From Calliopum simillimum (lineage: Eukaryota; Arthropoda; Insecta; Diptera; Lauxaniidae): a stretch of 64,000 bases of DNA. The notes under the pieces were generated by a model that worked only from the letters and a program-made list of their open reading frames with translations, ran no database searches and was not told where the DNA came from. Both the position numbers and the translations under genes were made by a program. The stretch spans positions 22,745,964 through 22,809,963 of the forward strand of contig OX638370.1 of assembly GCA_951812925.1 (NCBI GenBank), given 5' to 3'. Below are positions 22,390 through 34,164 of this stretch, piece after piece; the stretch's first letter is position 1; each line of letters begins with the position of its first letter.

Positions 22390-23747
22390 GATAAGTAATT
22401 GCCACATTTTCGTCCATCAATGTAAGCTTTCTACCCAATAATATCACAAAACTATCCATTGTCACTCAAAGCACCGCACATTTACGAAACTTTATTCACC
22501 GGAAGTTCCGTCAAGTTTTGCTTCCGTTCTAAATAAAAAAAAAGACACTAATTTTACGCTCATCGTATGATTCAAATATTGACGATAACAGAAAAGTGCA
22601 AATGCGCTACCTTTTTTTTCTGTGGACATACCTTTAGCTGAATTTTCTTTCTCTTCATGTTGCAAAACAATTTTGTCCGCTGCGGAACGTTGCATGAAAT
22701 ATAGTTAATATTTTATGCCAGTTTTAACATGATTTCACTAGTTTCTTGCTCCCTTTTTTTGTTTTGCTTCCTTTCGCTACACTTTTCTTTCGTTTTTTGT
22801 ATCCAACTGTGTTTTGTTGTTCCTGGTACCCTTTTGTCAGACAGATTTTTTTACAGGCAAACGGCAAGAAAAAGTTTTATATTTGACAGCAACATTAAAT
22901 AAAATAAGTTGGTTAAGATGATAGTTGGCGCTGCTATGAAATATACTGAATGAAATGATGATAAAAGAGGTTCATTGTATTTACTTTTGAACGGAAGTTG
23001 CTAACAGGTACTATCTGTATTTTAAGCGACTATGATTTAAAAGAAATTGTTTGTTTTTTCAATTTTCAACTATGAAAAGTTTTAAATCGACCATTTTTAT
23101 GGCATAATCTGCTTTATCACTTTATTGTTATCTTTGGCTCATCAAAAAAGGGATAACGAATTTATAGCAAAATAAAGTTTTCCATAGAGTTGCCTTATAC
23201 AGACATAATCGGTTGCTTTAGAAATGAAACTGCAAAAGTCTGCATAAGAAAATTTATATTTCAATATTGATTAGATGTTGCTCATACATCATGTTGTGCG
23301 TGTTAAATAGAAAAATGTTTTGAAATGGCTATAACTTTTGCACAAATTATACACTAAAAATTGATAAAATGCTTTCATACTTTTGATTTCCTTTGGTATT
23401 GAATTTAAAGTTTTCTAGTATTAAATTCCGATTTTTTTCCAAAAATGTTTAAAATTTATACCAAAAGAGTATAAAACTTATTCAAAAATAGCTTAAAATA
23501 TATAAATATTTTACAAATGGTATGTTTTTTTGTGGAATGGCTCAAATGCATTCATATTAAGCGCATACAGCCCAAAGATCAACATAAAAATATTAAAATG
23601 TGCTTAAAATATAAGTTAAATTTCATCATTAGCATATTAATAAAGAAATATTTGCATTAAAAAGCACTTTAAAAACATAACAGGCAACACGTAACGTAAT
23701 GAAAGTATTAGGGGGAAACTCTCTTGAAAAATTGCGAGGAAGTAGTG
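22390..23747. other. mostly unannotated; one possible monomer remnant
   Basis: A string at about 23275-23300 (TTGCTCATACATCATGTTGT) resembles the reverse complement of the dispersed monomer motif. Otherwise no coding, terminal or tandem structure was seen. Confidence 0.35.
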
Positions 23748-24070
23748 TAGGGGAGACTGGGGCACATTTGACACTAAATTTTCAAACACCTGTACCTTAG
23801 AAAATTATTGCACGATCTTAATACTCTTTACCGTTTCTGAAACATTGGTTATTAAAGATTAAAACCAAGAAAAAAAAATTTCAAAAAAACTGCATTGAAA
23901 GTCCTTTTCTAAATTTTTTCAAAAAAAGTCATTTTGTCAAATGTGCCCCAGGTACGGGGCACATTTGACATTGCAAGGGGCACATTTGACACTCACAAAA
24001 ATAACACGGAAACATTATACAAAACATTAATACATATATTTTTTTCATATAAATACAAATTATAAGTATG

Positions 24071-24616
24071 TAGAGTAGAAAGGGGAATGTCGTGCAGGGG
24101 GTAATGTCGTGCACTGGCTGTTTTAGCCCAAGGAATTGAATGATTTACCAACTGTTCGTAAGGTAGGGACCTGCTGACCTACTGAGCTTATGCATATAAT
24201 ACTAGCAATTTTCACCAGTTCGTCTCTACAGAGTAACCTTTTTTTCAAAAAGTACGCTTTCGGGACGATAAAAGTGTTTTTTCATCGGGTCAGAAAAATA
24301 ATTTTCCTTGCGGGAAAATATACCAGGTAAGTGTTTTCTGAAACGAAATATCCTGCCAAAGAAAATAAGCATTTGATTTCCAAAAAAATTTTGGGCTTCA
24401 TCGAATTAGCGAAGTTGACCTTTAAAACGACCATTGGGGTAATGTCGTGCACATTCACTTATACAAACACAATTTCTCGCTACACAAATGTTGTTACACA
24501 TGGATGTAACCAATGAAATTATCTTTCGATCGGATGCTTACTCGTTGCATTCGCTTGAGATGTACGGCTTTACGAGCATGTCAAAGTTGAGTGCACGACA
24601 TTGCCGCGTTCTACTC
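24071..24616. mobile_element. TIR element with iterated GGTAATGTCGTGCAC motif
   Basis: The left end TAGAGTAGAAAGGGGAATGT and the reversed right end TAGAGTAGAACGCGGCAATG, both continuing GTCGTGCA, form inverted repeats about 26 bp long. The motif is present near 24084, 24097, 24427 and, reversed, near 24591. Nested within the larger GGGGCACATTTGACA element. Non-coding. Confidence 0.65.
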
Positions 24617-24769
24617 TACACAACATATTATGTACTTCACACTTGTATAATAATGAATAAATACATGATAATGCAAAATCTCCTCTAATAGAACCACTAC
24701 CTATCATTTCTCACACATTTTGGTACCTTTACTATACTCGGAAAACAATGCACGACATAACCCCACAAA

Positions 24770-24971
24770 TTTTGAGGGGGGTAATGTCGTGCACATTTTT
24801 TTTTTCTGCACTTACACAAACACAATTTCTCGCTACACAAATGTTGTTACCCAAGAATGTAACCAATGAAATTATCTTTCGATCGGATGCTTACTCGTTG
24901 CATTCGCTTGAGATGTACGGCTTTACGAGCATGTCAAAGTTGAATGCACGACATTGCCCCGTTCTACTCTA
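24770..24971 (+). repeat. direct duplicate of the right half of the 24071-24616 element
   Basis: Repeats 24425-24615 with about 90% identity by eye, including CAATTTCTCGCTACACAAAT and CGATCGGATGCTTACTCGTT. It ends at the same TTCTACTCTA boundary, where a copia LTR begins. The spacer between the duplicates (24617-24769) contains one more reversed motif near 24748. Confidence 0.75.
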
Positions 24972-25286
24972 TGTATTAACGAAGACTTATTTTATATATA
25001 AGTGTGAGAAGTCGATGTCAAATACGTAGTGCGTGAACGTGAAGTTTGATTTGTTGGAGTTGGTAGTTTAAACTCAATTGCACTCCTTAAAGTCAGGCAA
25101 ACATCTTCCACTTCTAGTTTTATAAAAACCCAATTTAGTGGTGAAACTCTTCTCAAATAACTGATCTTGTATGAAGAATAGCTAATTACTTCTACAATTT
25201 CTCCTACATAAAAAAATGGGTTTTTGGATTTTTCGCCAAATTTCCCAAGGACAATATATAAGTATAAAGTACAATTTCCAACAACA
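24972..25286 (-). mobile_element. Ty1/copia-type LTR (3' LTR)
   Basis: On the minus strand the LTR starts TGTTGTTGGAAATTG, directly after a purine tract (TTGGGGG, the plus-strand primer), and ends ..TTAATACA: about 315 bp with TG...CA ends. It follows the RNase H remnant at the spacing expected for a copia 3' end. The distal edge abuts the TTCTACTCTA end of a repeat copy, supporting the boundary. No 5' LTR was found in the window. Confidence 0.6.
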
Positions 25287-25301
25287 CCCCCAATGAAAAC
25301 A

Positions 25302-25490
25302 TCAACATAAAATGTTGGTAAGACCCAGTTTGGTGGAAATTTCATTAGTCTGGATTTTGGGTAACACCTTCGTCAAGATATCTGCAGCGCTTTCATATAA
25401 TGGGGCGTACTTCAAATCAATTTGATTATTATTAAAAACTTCGCATACATGATGAACTTTGATGTCAATATGTTTACTCCGGGAATTCAT
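25302..25490 (-). pseudogene. Ty1/copia polyprotein C-terminus (RNase H end), fragment
   Basis: 62 codons matching the end of copia-type Pol. SRSKHIDIKVHH near the start corresponds to the conserved RSKHIDIKYHF of RNase H, and ADILTK (about 36-41) plus the closing KLGLTNIL match ADIFTKPL...KLGL. Normally this removes RNA from the DNA-RNA hybrid during reverse transcription. Upstream on the minus strand there is a stop three codons before the motif region, and no reverse transcriptase or integrase follows, so only the 3' tail remains, next to its LTR. Confidence 0.8.
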
Positions 25491-26186
25491 CCATCCAGAT
25501 TTTCAAATTAAAATAAGTGGTAGAGGTCCTGGAAAGCAGCTATTCAAAAATCTTGTATTATACATAGATAAAAAAAAGGTAACAAATTATGAAAATGCAA
25601 TGGATTCTGTGTCGGAAGTCGGAATTTCTATCTGGTTTTCGATATCAGAAATAGCGTATTTAACTTTTTTCATCGCCATCGCGTCTGTTCGTCTTCATTT
25701 TATAGTGTGTACCATATCTAGAAAAATATAACTCTAGAAAATCATCTAAAATACACAAACACATATGTTCGGACGAACGTCAAATGTGCCCCTTCGGCAA
25801 AAGTCAAATGTGCCCCAAAATCTCTTGGAGAATTAAAAATATTTTAAAATTTAAACTATTTGACCTTGATAAAAAACACTTTTATTCTATTAATTATAAA
25901 GGTTAGTGCTACCAAATTTTCATACTTACTTTTAAAAAACAATACAACTTTATTTGCAAAACCCTTACGAACAAGAAGTCGAAAATTACAAAAAAATACA
26001 TAAAAAGTTAAAAAAGCGTATTATCGCGGGAGGAGTTGAAAGAGAACTGCCAAAGTTCATTACGTTGCTTCCACTCTAATTAGTAGTGTTTCTGCATTTC
26101 AGGTTTTTTGTTCGAAAGGCGTGTTGACACCGAAAATGGCAAAGTCAAATGTGCCCCGGTGTCAAATGTACCCCACTTTACCCTAC

Positions 26187-26499
26187 CTACAAAAAAAAAA
26201 AAGGGAAATGACACCAAAAACAATAAGAGTATTTTATTAGTTACACAAGTACACGTACGTATTATTATGTAAATTCAAATGCCATTGTGTTGTTCTTATA
26301 TGCAGTACAGTGTTTATTGTTCCGAGTGGAATTATATCAGGATTTTTTTGTTTTTTTTTCAGCTTCATGTAGCATACTTATGGGCGCAAAAAAAAATTTT
26401 GTTTTTATTTTCAGTCAAACAATAAGTAAAATATTTGTGTTTTAATTTTCAAGTTATACAAATTTTATTGTTGCTTTAGACAGAATGTCACATTGTCGT
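26187..26499. other. unannotated AT-rich DNA
   Basis: No feature recognised. Confidence 0.35.
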
Positions 26500-27460
26500 C
26501 GGTAGTTAGCACTTTATTGTGTAGGTATATAGGGTGGTTTTCAAAGATTAAATTTTCGATACTTTCAATCAGTTGTGCTTAAGAAAATAAATACTTTTGC
26601 TTAAACTGTTATTTTTTAAAATTTTTACTTTATAAAATAATCACTGATATCTTAACTCCGATGTGTCTTAGAAAGGAAATATTTTAATTATTTCATTACC
26701 TTTTGCATAGTTTACAATAAAACACTTATTTAATTACAGGCCGCTTAAAAATGTAGACATTATACTAATTTTTACTCTAAGTTTAACATGTCGTATGAAT
26801 GATACTTTTTCAATATATTGCACAAATTTAAGTAATATAAACTATCAAAATATGTCACTACAAATTCATTTGTTGTTTGTTTTAAATTTATTTGTTTTGG
26901 TTAGAAAACTAAGATAATGTTCGTAAAATTATCCTTTAACATACTTAAGTGTTCCATACCTTAAGTCAGATGTGACATAGAAAAAAAAAATTTAGTTTTT
27001 CCTCTGGTATTTGCATGATCTATAGCAAAACAATTGCTTCATTAATGGCCACCAGACAATACCAATATTAATACAATTAATTGTCTCTGATTTAGCATGA
27101 TGTATGGGCAACATTAAAGCAACAAAGCGTTAAAATATGGTTGATGTTAATCACTAAAACTCACAGCAATAATATTATTGAAAAAGAAACATTTTAAATC
27201 GTTGGCAAATGCTGAAAAAGCTGATGTGAAATACGCTGATAACTTTAGTCCGATATAACTTAAGAAACAAATATTTGTGTTTCTTCATTTATTTTTTAAT
27301 AATTTATGTTAAAATGTATATAACATTAATGGCTGCCTGAAAATACAGGTCATATAAGCGATTTCGTTATTTTGTTCAACATGTTGTATGAGTGACATTA
27401 ATGGAATTCAAAGTTTAAATGCTAAACTGTGCATGAAATTTTTGCAATCGATGTCCTATG
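26500..27460 (+). repeat. run of three dispersed monomers (CATGTCGTATGAGTGAC family)
   Basis: Motif versions CATGTCGTATGAATGA, CATGATGTATGGGCAACA and CATGTTGTATGAGTGACA fall near 26788, 27097 and 27378, spaced about 310 and 280 bp. Each follows a block with GGCCNC/GGCTGCC and 'ATTAAT' strings and precedes a 'TTAAGAAACAAATATTTGTG'-like block. No open frame. Confidence 0.65.
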
Positions 27461-27689
27461 TAGTTTGAAGTTAAAAAATGTGCCGTCAACTTATATTTGT
27501 CAAACGAATTTCATCAACAATGGCGTATAAGTAACATAGAGTTAACCTGAGAGATATAAACCTTTTATAGTTGAACTGCCATAAAACCTGAAATAAAAAG
27601 ATTTTTGTAATTTAATTAATTTAAAACAAATAAAAGTATTTCAATTTAAACAAAAAATCATGGAAAATTTGTTGAAAAAAAATCTATAA

Positions 27690-28235
27690 AATGCCAAATC
27701 ATTCGATATTTTGAGTAATTATGGCACCAGGATATGGGTAAATTGGCACCCTATGTGGCTTTTAAGTTTATTTGAATAAACTTGTGTCCATATTTTAATG
27801 CTATGAAAGCTGTAAATATTGAAATTAAAAAAGGTGCCATATCATGAAGGGGTGCCACATTTTTCGGGCTTACTCTAAAGTTATAACATTAAACAATTTT
27901 TTCAATACGTTTAATATTAGCACTTCAATAACAATAACAGTAGGTACTACAATTAAAAAAAAAAAAAAAAAAAAATATTGAAAATATGTTTTCTTTCCAA
28001 TTTATGTAAAGAAATGCTATAAGGTGCCAAATCACTTCAAACTATGAGTAATATGGCACCATATCACGGATGAATTGGCACCCTAAGTGGCTTAGGTTTC
28101 ATTGAATAAGCTTGTGTCCATATTTGAATGCTACAAAAGCTGCAAGTATTTAAAATTAAAGTGGTGCCATATCACCCGGGGGTGCCACAATTTTCGGGAT
28201 TACCTTTAATTTGTAACATTAAACAATTTTCTCAA
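27690..28235 (+). repeat. two direct repeats with GGTGCCATATCACC-type motifs
   Basis: Units about 325 bp apart share AATTGGCACCCTANGTGGCT, AACTTGTGTCCATATTTNAA and GGTGCCATATCA..GGGGTGCCAC. Related inverted pieces are at 29400-29530 and 30465-30530. This is another family in which a short private motif recurs many times. Confidence 0.7.
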
Positions 28236-29399
28236 CACATTTAATATCATTCTTGTTTTTAATTCTTATAAATTTTAGTTCCACCCTTATACTCCCATAG
28301 CCGAACGGATATATATGCATGTTTTTTGGTTGAGTGGTTGTACTTGTTTATGCACGCTTTTTGTGTGTTGTGTCTGTGTATTGTGCATGGTTCCGTTGCT
28401 TACATTTAATATTTATTATCTTTATACTTCGTTACAAGGCAATGAACAATATATTTGTAAATTTGTATTTGTTTTCTTTTTTTTAGTTTCTTTCTCGATT
28501 TATTTCCTTTTCTTATATTGCTTATCATACACATACATATACACTCGTATGTATGTGTATTCGTAGGAAATTTGATTTTTGTTTTTATTTTAGTCTATCC
28601 CTATGTTTTCCTATGTTTTTGTTCGCAGTCGATAAATTGTTGCTGCTAAATTAAATTTGACATTAACAGGAAAATAAGGATAATCAAATGTCACATTGAT
28701 TATTTTTAGGTGAAAGAAAAAGAAGACGAAGACATTAGACATTTAAGATAACAATGGGGGAAAAAATCTTTAAACTCGTGTGAAATTTGCTAAAAATTTA
28801 GACATTTTAAATTTTTGTTTGCTAAGTGCTATGTTTTATTGATTGAGTTGCGAAAAAAGCTATATAAAACAATCAAAAGTTTTTTGTAAAACTACATGGC
28901 TTAGCACTGCATACAAATTTTGATAAGTTCTTTTATCAATGATAAGTGATTACATATCAATGTTAAGTGATTACTTATCAATGATAAGTGATAAGCTTTA
29001 AATAATAAATATTTGAAAAAAACACTTTCATTGATGTATTAATCAAAATCTTGTTGCATTTTTTAAGCCACCCAATTTGAGAATGACTGTACGAAGAGAA
29101 AATCAATTGAAGATTAATGCTAAGTCACACTTGTTTTGCTTATCATGACACAAAGCGATGTCAGCCTAAGAATGGTTGCTAGGCATATGTCATTCAAAAT
29201 CTGTAACTCAAGTATCTATGCTTAATTTTATCAGAATCATAGAAACTCAAATAAAGATTTATGTGAAACGTTTTTTCTTAAAAAAAAAAAATATATGAGT
29301 TGACTGCTAAAAAGTGGCTGCCTTTTCACAAAATTCCAAATGAAAGATCAAAGTGAACGGATTCGGAAAAAAAAATATTTAAATTCAATAACTTCTAAT
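28236..29399. other. mostly unannotated; small ATCAATGATAAGTGATTAC tandem
   Basis: Positions about 28925-28995 contain three to four units of a roughly 18-bp TATCAATGATAAGTGATTAC repeat. An 83-codon frame at 28315-28566 is low-complexity hydrophobic sequence without a domain. Nothing else recognised. Confidence 0.4.
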
Positions 29400-29535
29400 A
29401 TACCTTAAGTCTTGTAAGGCAAGGCCGGGAGAGGTGGCACCCCAGGTAATATGGCACCCCCAGGTGATTGGCCCCCCTCTCAATTTAAATACATGCGGCT
29501 TTCACAGCATTCAAATATGAACACAGTTTTATACG
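29400..29535 (-). repeat. inverted copy of the GGTGCCATATCACC-type repeat
   Basis: Reads GGTGGCACCCCAGGTAATAT and GGCACCCCCAGGTGATTGGC. On the minus strand its next block (GTGTTCATATTTGAATGCTG) matches the 27790 and 28110 units. A GTAAGGCAAGGCCGGGAGAG string at about 29415 may be its terminus. Confidence 0.6.
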
Positions 29536-30464
29536 TCTGCGCAAGATACTTCATGGTGAGAAGTCCTTTGAGTTGTAGTTGCAATAATTAATTGTGTGTG
29601 AGATTTTAAAAAAAATTGAAAATGTTAACGACTGACTTTTGTTTTGCACACATTTCGAAAGGTGGCAAAGCGGTAAGCCTTTGGTACAGTTTTATGGTGC
29701 GTATATCGGAACAAATAGAATTGAATATTATTTCTTGTTTGGATGAATACGAGCGCGAGTGAAAATGTTTATTCGTTTTGTGACATTTTTGCTCGGTATA
29801 AACTAGAAAAATAAATAAAATTAACTGCACTATTTTTTTCCAACTAAAATCTTCTATTTCTTTATACTAAGCAATCAAAAGAACCTAAACGCGCTGTCCG
29901 ATAAGTCGTTTAAGCCACTGTATACCGAAAAGGGTAAATGGCAAACCAATACTGCAGGTATCACCTGGTGCCATTTCTTCCTTTGCATATAATTAGATAT
30001 CTGGGACTACAAATATAAAGCTCTGGAACGTACAGTCACTTCAGAATTTTATTCAAGTACTACCTTTGGTTTATTTTTAACTGATTTATATTTTAGAAAA
30101 ACATGTGAAACCTTGAATAAAATGACACACCGCAGAAATAATATTAAGTGAACCTCGCCATAACCAATAACTTGGAAAAGTTCTAAGCTGAACACAAGAA
30201 AATAAACGGCCAGAATTATAATTGCGACCAATGCAACGTAACTATGGTGGTTCTAAAGAATAAGATTAACAAATGTTGGGTGGTTTCTTTCGGTAAAGGT
30301 GAAGAAAGTATTTTCTTTCAAGATGAGGGGTGTGTTGAATATGGTTAAGGGTATGCACAAATACTAAACCAGATGATTGAATCCCATGCGTAATGTGTCA
30401 TATGAGGTCATATAAAACATGTACATCTTATACGAAAACATGCAACAACTGTGGCGACAAAAAC
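29536..30464. other. unannotated DNA
   Basis: Non-coding. Short frames (29606-29830, 30049-30231, minus) have no recognisable domain. Confidence 0.35.
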
Positions 30465-30535
30465 TTACAAGCCACATAGGATGCCAAATCATTCATGATA
30501 TGGTACCACAGTCTCGGGTGATTTGGCACTTTATG
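30465..30535 (-). repeat. short inverted piece of the GGTGCCATATCACC family
   Basis: AGCCACATAGGATGCCAAAT and GGTGATTTGGCACTTTATGG are reversed versions of the 27680-27760 edge, suggesting the family's outer boundary. Confidence 0.55.
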
Positions 30536-30728
30536 GCCTTTTTTGAAGTTGAAAAAAAAAAACATACTAGCAATAATTTTTAGTACAGATAAAGTATTTT
30601 TTTGGTTTTAAGTTAATCAAAGAATAAATTTCTATTTAAAAATATCTTTTAATTTCACTTTTATAGCAGTTTAACAAAAAACGTGCTAAATCTTAACGCG
30701 GGACTACCATTTTTACACTACCCATTTT

Positions 30729-31504
30729 TACACCCTACACCCAGGGTATATTCACTTTGTCCTTCCGTCTGTAATGTAGAGAGAGAGGCGTTGCAGACAT
30801 GGCAAAGTATATATATTCTTAATCAACGTCATCTCCTGAGTCGATATAGCCATGTCCGTCTGTCTGGCCGTGCGTGGAAATACATTTTTTGGGAAAACTG
30901 AGCAAGGTAATTCAATGAAATTTGGTACACTGCCTCCGCAGTCAAGTTTAATTCGTGGGATTGTAAGTTAGCGAAATCGATCAACGGACACGCCTACCGC
31001 CCTTAGCAAGAATATATTCAAAATGCAACGTTAGGAGTATTTTTCACGACAATGCAACCAAAATACACATAAATACTACGAATTATATGCGCAAGCTCAG
31101 AACAAAAACTGGAAAAATTCGGACAAGAGGTCATGACACCACCCATATAAGCAAAAACTTTAAAACGCTATGCTTAAAGTGGTTTTAGAGATAATCACAA
31201 TTAATTTTACTCAAACACTAAGAACTATAAATGCAAGCTCTGAGCGAAAACTAGACGAACTCGGACAAGAGAGCGTGGCACCTCCCATATAAGCAAAAGC
31301 TAAAAACGCTATACTGAAAACATTTTTTGATATAATCCAGCCAAATTTTACTCAGACACTAAGGACAATAAATGCAAGCTCTGAGCAAAAACTAGGTGAA
31401 CTCGGATAAGAGACCGTGGTACCTGCCATATAAGCAAAATTTTCAAAACTATGCAGTGTGGGGTTTTTAATGTTTGGCCAGGCCAAAGGTGACACCCTTA
31501 CTAG
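30729..31504 (+). mobile_element. INE-1/DINE-1-like element, copy 3
   Basis: ACACCCTACACCCAGGGTAT head, ATATATTCTTAATCAACGTC block, a reduced GTCCGTCTGTCTGGCC core, four GGACAAGAG..GGCA-type blocks, a perfect 3' hairpin at 31473-31487 and a CTAG terminus at 31501-31504. Full-length, non-coding. Confidence 0.8.
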
Positions 31505-31746
31505 TTTATGTATACAATATCACTTCATTTCAGTGTCGTGGCAAATGTCTTGACAGCAAGTACTTGAATATAAAAGAAGAACAGCAAATACTGCACAAAC
31601 TTGGCTTGTTTGATTTGCTTCAGTTCAATGCATATACTGAAGTTGTAGTGTACACCAAAAAGTTGTACTTTAGTGCAGAGGTCGGAAAATGTCAGATAAA
31701 GAGGGAGAGTTTACGCGTGAGAGAAGATTAATAGATGGAAATAGAA

Positions 31747-32120
31747 ATAGTAAGGGTGTTACCTTCGGCCTGACCAAAATTTAAATACCCTACACTGAAG
31801 CATTTAAAAATGTTGTTTGTATAGCAGGTGCCACGCTTTTTTTTCCTGAAGCAACGTAGTTTTTGCTCAGAGCTTGCATCTCAAAAAACGCTTTCAGCAT
31901 AGGATTTTTAAACTTTTGCTTGTATGGGAGGTACCACGCCCTCTTGTTCGAATGCACATAGGTTTCGCCCAAAGCTTGCGCTTATCACTTCTAGTAGTTG
32001 TGTTTATTTTGGTTGCGTTATCGTTAATAATCCTCATAAAGTAATCCACTTAAAATGTTTTGTTTTATAGGCAGTGGTCGGGTCCATTGACCTGTTGCTT
32101 TCATTTTCAATCCCATCTTA
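31747..32120 (-). mobile_element. INE-1/DINE-1-like element, copy 4, 5'-truncated
   Basis: Inverted relative to copy 3. Its 3' end (reversed: GAAGGTAACACCCTTACTAT) is at 31747, and it extends to the CATTTTCAATCCC block near 32110, about half an element. It lies 242 bp from copy 3, so the two form a tail-to-tail pair that could fold. Confidence 0.75.
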
Positions 32121-32129
32121 CACAAATTT

Positions 32130-32400
32130 TTATGTTCCTTACATTATAATGTATGTATGTTACTGAATAATTATTTTTCCAAGAAGCGGCCATTAACAAT
32201 TTTAATAAAATATTAAAGAGCACTCAAAAACTAAACTAATAGCGGAAGTAATATCAGTGCATTTATATTTATAATTGAAAAGTATATTTGCAAACTTAGC
32301 ATGTCGTATGAGAAATATTTAATTTTAATAAGTTTAATTGAAAAGAACTGACATTTTAAAGCAAGTTTTAATAATTATTGCCAAGTGTACACTATACTTT
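32130..32400 (+). repeat. single dispersed monomer (CATGTCGTATGAG family)
   Basis: Contains TTAGCATGTCGTATGAGAAA near 32297, preceded by GGCCATTAACAATTTTAATA. Weaker similarity than the 26.5-27.4 kb run. Confidence 0.5.
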
Positions 32401-33834
32401 TTTAAGTGATGTCAGTAAAAAGCACACTTAAGTGCCCTTTTGTTGCAAAATTTTTCATTAGTCAATTTTTATTTTGCCAACTCTAAGTGGACATTTATTC
32501 GTTTCAAATTTATTTAACTAACATTGTTAGTATTTCAAACATTTTATAGCAGAAAAAAAAAATTAATGCATTTGAATTTCATTCCATTTACAGAGGTAAG
32601 TGCCCTCTCAAGTGCCATGAATCAAAATAATTTGCAAATTCCGTCATAAACATTTAAACTCAATTAAATTCACCAAATTTTTTTTTTTCGGCGCCAAATT
32701 AATTAATGAAATTAACTAGGTCAACACACGCCCCTACATATTTAAGTGTTAACTCACACTTCTGTTTTTCGCTCACGGCCAGCTGTTAATTATAAATCTC
32801 TCTAACAACACATTGCCAGCCAGGTTTGGAGGTTGCTAGGATTCTAAATATAACGCTGAACTTAATAAATTAAATCCAACTTGGAGCAAGACCAAACATA
32901 ATTGGACCGTACCCAATTAATTCTGATTGACCGTGGTGGTGTGCTGTTTCATCCACATCCACCCAAAAGTAAAAAGCGGCATTTGAAGTTTTGTTTTACT
33001 TTATTTTGATGTTTTAAGTAGCCCACGGCAAGATTTTAATTATTTATTTGTCATTTTATGCAAAAGAGGGACTTCTTTCGTGAAATCCTTTTGTGTGACT
33101 TTATTTTCTTCGTACATATTTAAAACGCAGAAACAAATTTTAAGTACCTACATTTGTATAAAAGCAGCTTATTTAAAAAAAAAATTTTCCTTTCAGCTTG
33201 TTCCTTAATTTTAAGAAGCTATGAATCCTTTAGTATTAATTAATTCTTAGAATTGAATCAAAAGTTTTATGTTTTAAGGTCTTTTAAGTTAAAACATTTT
33301 AAATTCATTAGAGCATATAAAAATTATAAAATAAACATGATCAAGTCCTTTGTATTGAGCTCAAAAGTCTTCTTCTCAATGAAAGAAATCTCATTTAATC
33401 ATTTGTTAATTTTGAAGAAAACTTTCTAGCAGGGGAATCGTGCTTGGCAAAGCAATCACCAATATCATTCCACACATAATCCATTTGATAAAAACTGAGT
33501 GAAACTACTTCGATAACACCATATTGGCTCCAAGGTTGCGATACATTGTTTTGGATGTAAATTGTCCCGCTGAATACGAATCTGACTATCGTTTTTTTTT
33601 CAGCACATCAAGTTCTTGAGATATTTTCAAAAAACTTAAAAAGGAACGTTGAAATGTAAAATATCACACTTAAATTTTTTCTTTTTTAGTTTTCGAAATG
33701 TTAGTCTACATGGCCAGTTTTAAGAACTTAGTTGTGAGCATTATCTTTTTATTTTATTTCACCAAATAAAATACCACTCAATGCTTATATTGGCAAGATC
33801 ATTTTTTTATCTAAATATCTATTTACTACTAGCA
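32401..33834. other. unannotated, largely unique-looking DNA
   Basis: Around 32690-33010 the composition is less AT-biased (GCCAGCTGTTAATTATAAAT, TGACCGTGGTGGTGTGCTG) and repeat-free, as in conserved intronic DNA. No gene signal was seen. Confidence 0.35.
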
Positions 33835-34164
33835 TTTCCCAGTGTGCATTGCTACACCTTCTCGTGTACAAAGAGCGGGGCATCTCTAATTGAATTATAT
33901 CAAGGTATGATAACTGTCACATCTAATTATTTGGGTTAAATAGTTTCAGAGATATGACATTTTTTTAAAGGCATGATACCGCCCATTTTTCTCTTGGACA
34001 TTATTTGTGCCGCCGAAGCTCTTAATACATATATCAAATCTCATCCATGTCCGTTAAATATTTTCAGCGATATGATATGATTTTTTGTGGAAACACTAAA
34101 AAACGAATTATCCAAGAGGGGACCGAGAGGGACTCCTCGGGTGAAATTTTTTTTTTTTTTTTGT
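33835..34164. repeat. degenerate transposon-derived segment
   Basis: Phrases such as AATAGTTTCAGAGATATGAC, GGCATGATACCGCCCATTTT and 'GTTAAATATTTTCAGCGATA' resemble those in the foldback at 37426-38599 (AATAGTTTCGGAGATATCAG, GGCACCGCCCATTTTT) and at 63545-64000. Likely old DNA-transposon non-coding sequence. Confidence 0.45.

Larger units (their letters stand above)
23748..26186. mobile_element. TIR element with iterated GGGGCACATTTGACA motif, carrying nested insertions
   Basis: Ends read GTAGGGGAGACTGGGGCACA and, reversed, GTAGGGTAAAGTGGGGTACA, both followed by TTTGACAC: a TIR of about 28 bp. The motif occurs eight times: near 23759, 23936, 23956, 23979, 25779, 25803, 26143 and 26160. It lies forward at the left end and mostly reversed at the right. 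A second motif family (24071-24971) and a copia remnant (24972-25490) sit inside. No transposase is visible. Superfamily unassigned. Confidence 0.65.

Noticed and set aside
24992..25345. 117-codon minus-strand frame next to the copia remnant
   Set aside because: It covers the polypurine tract and LTR, which are non-coding in this family.
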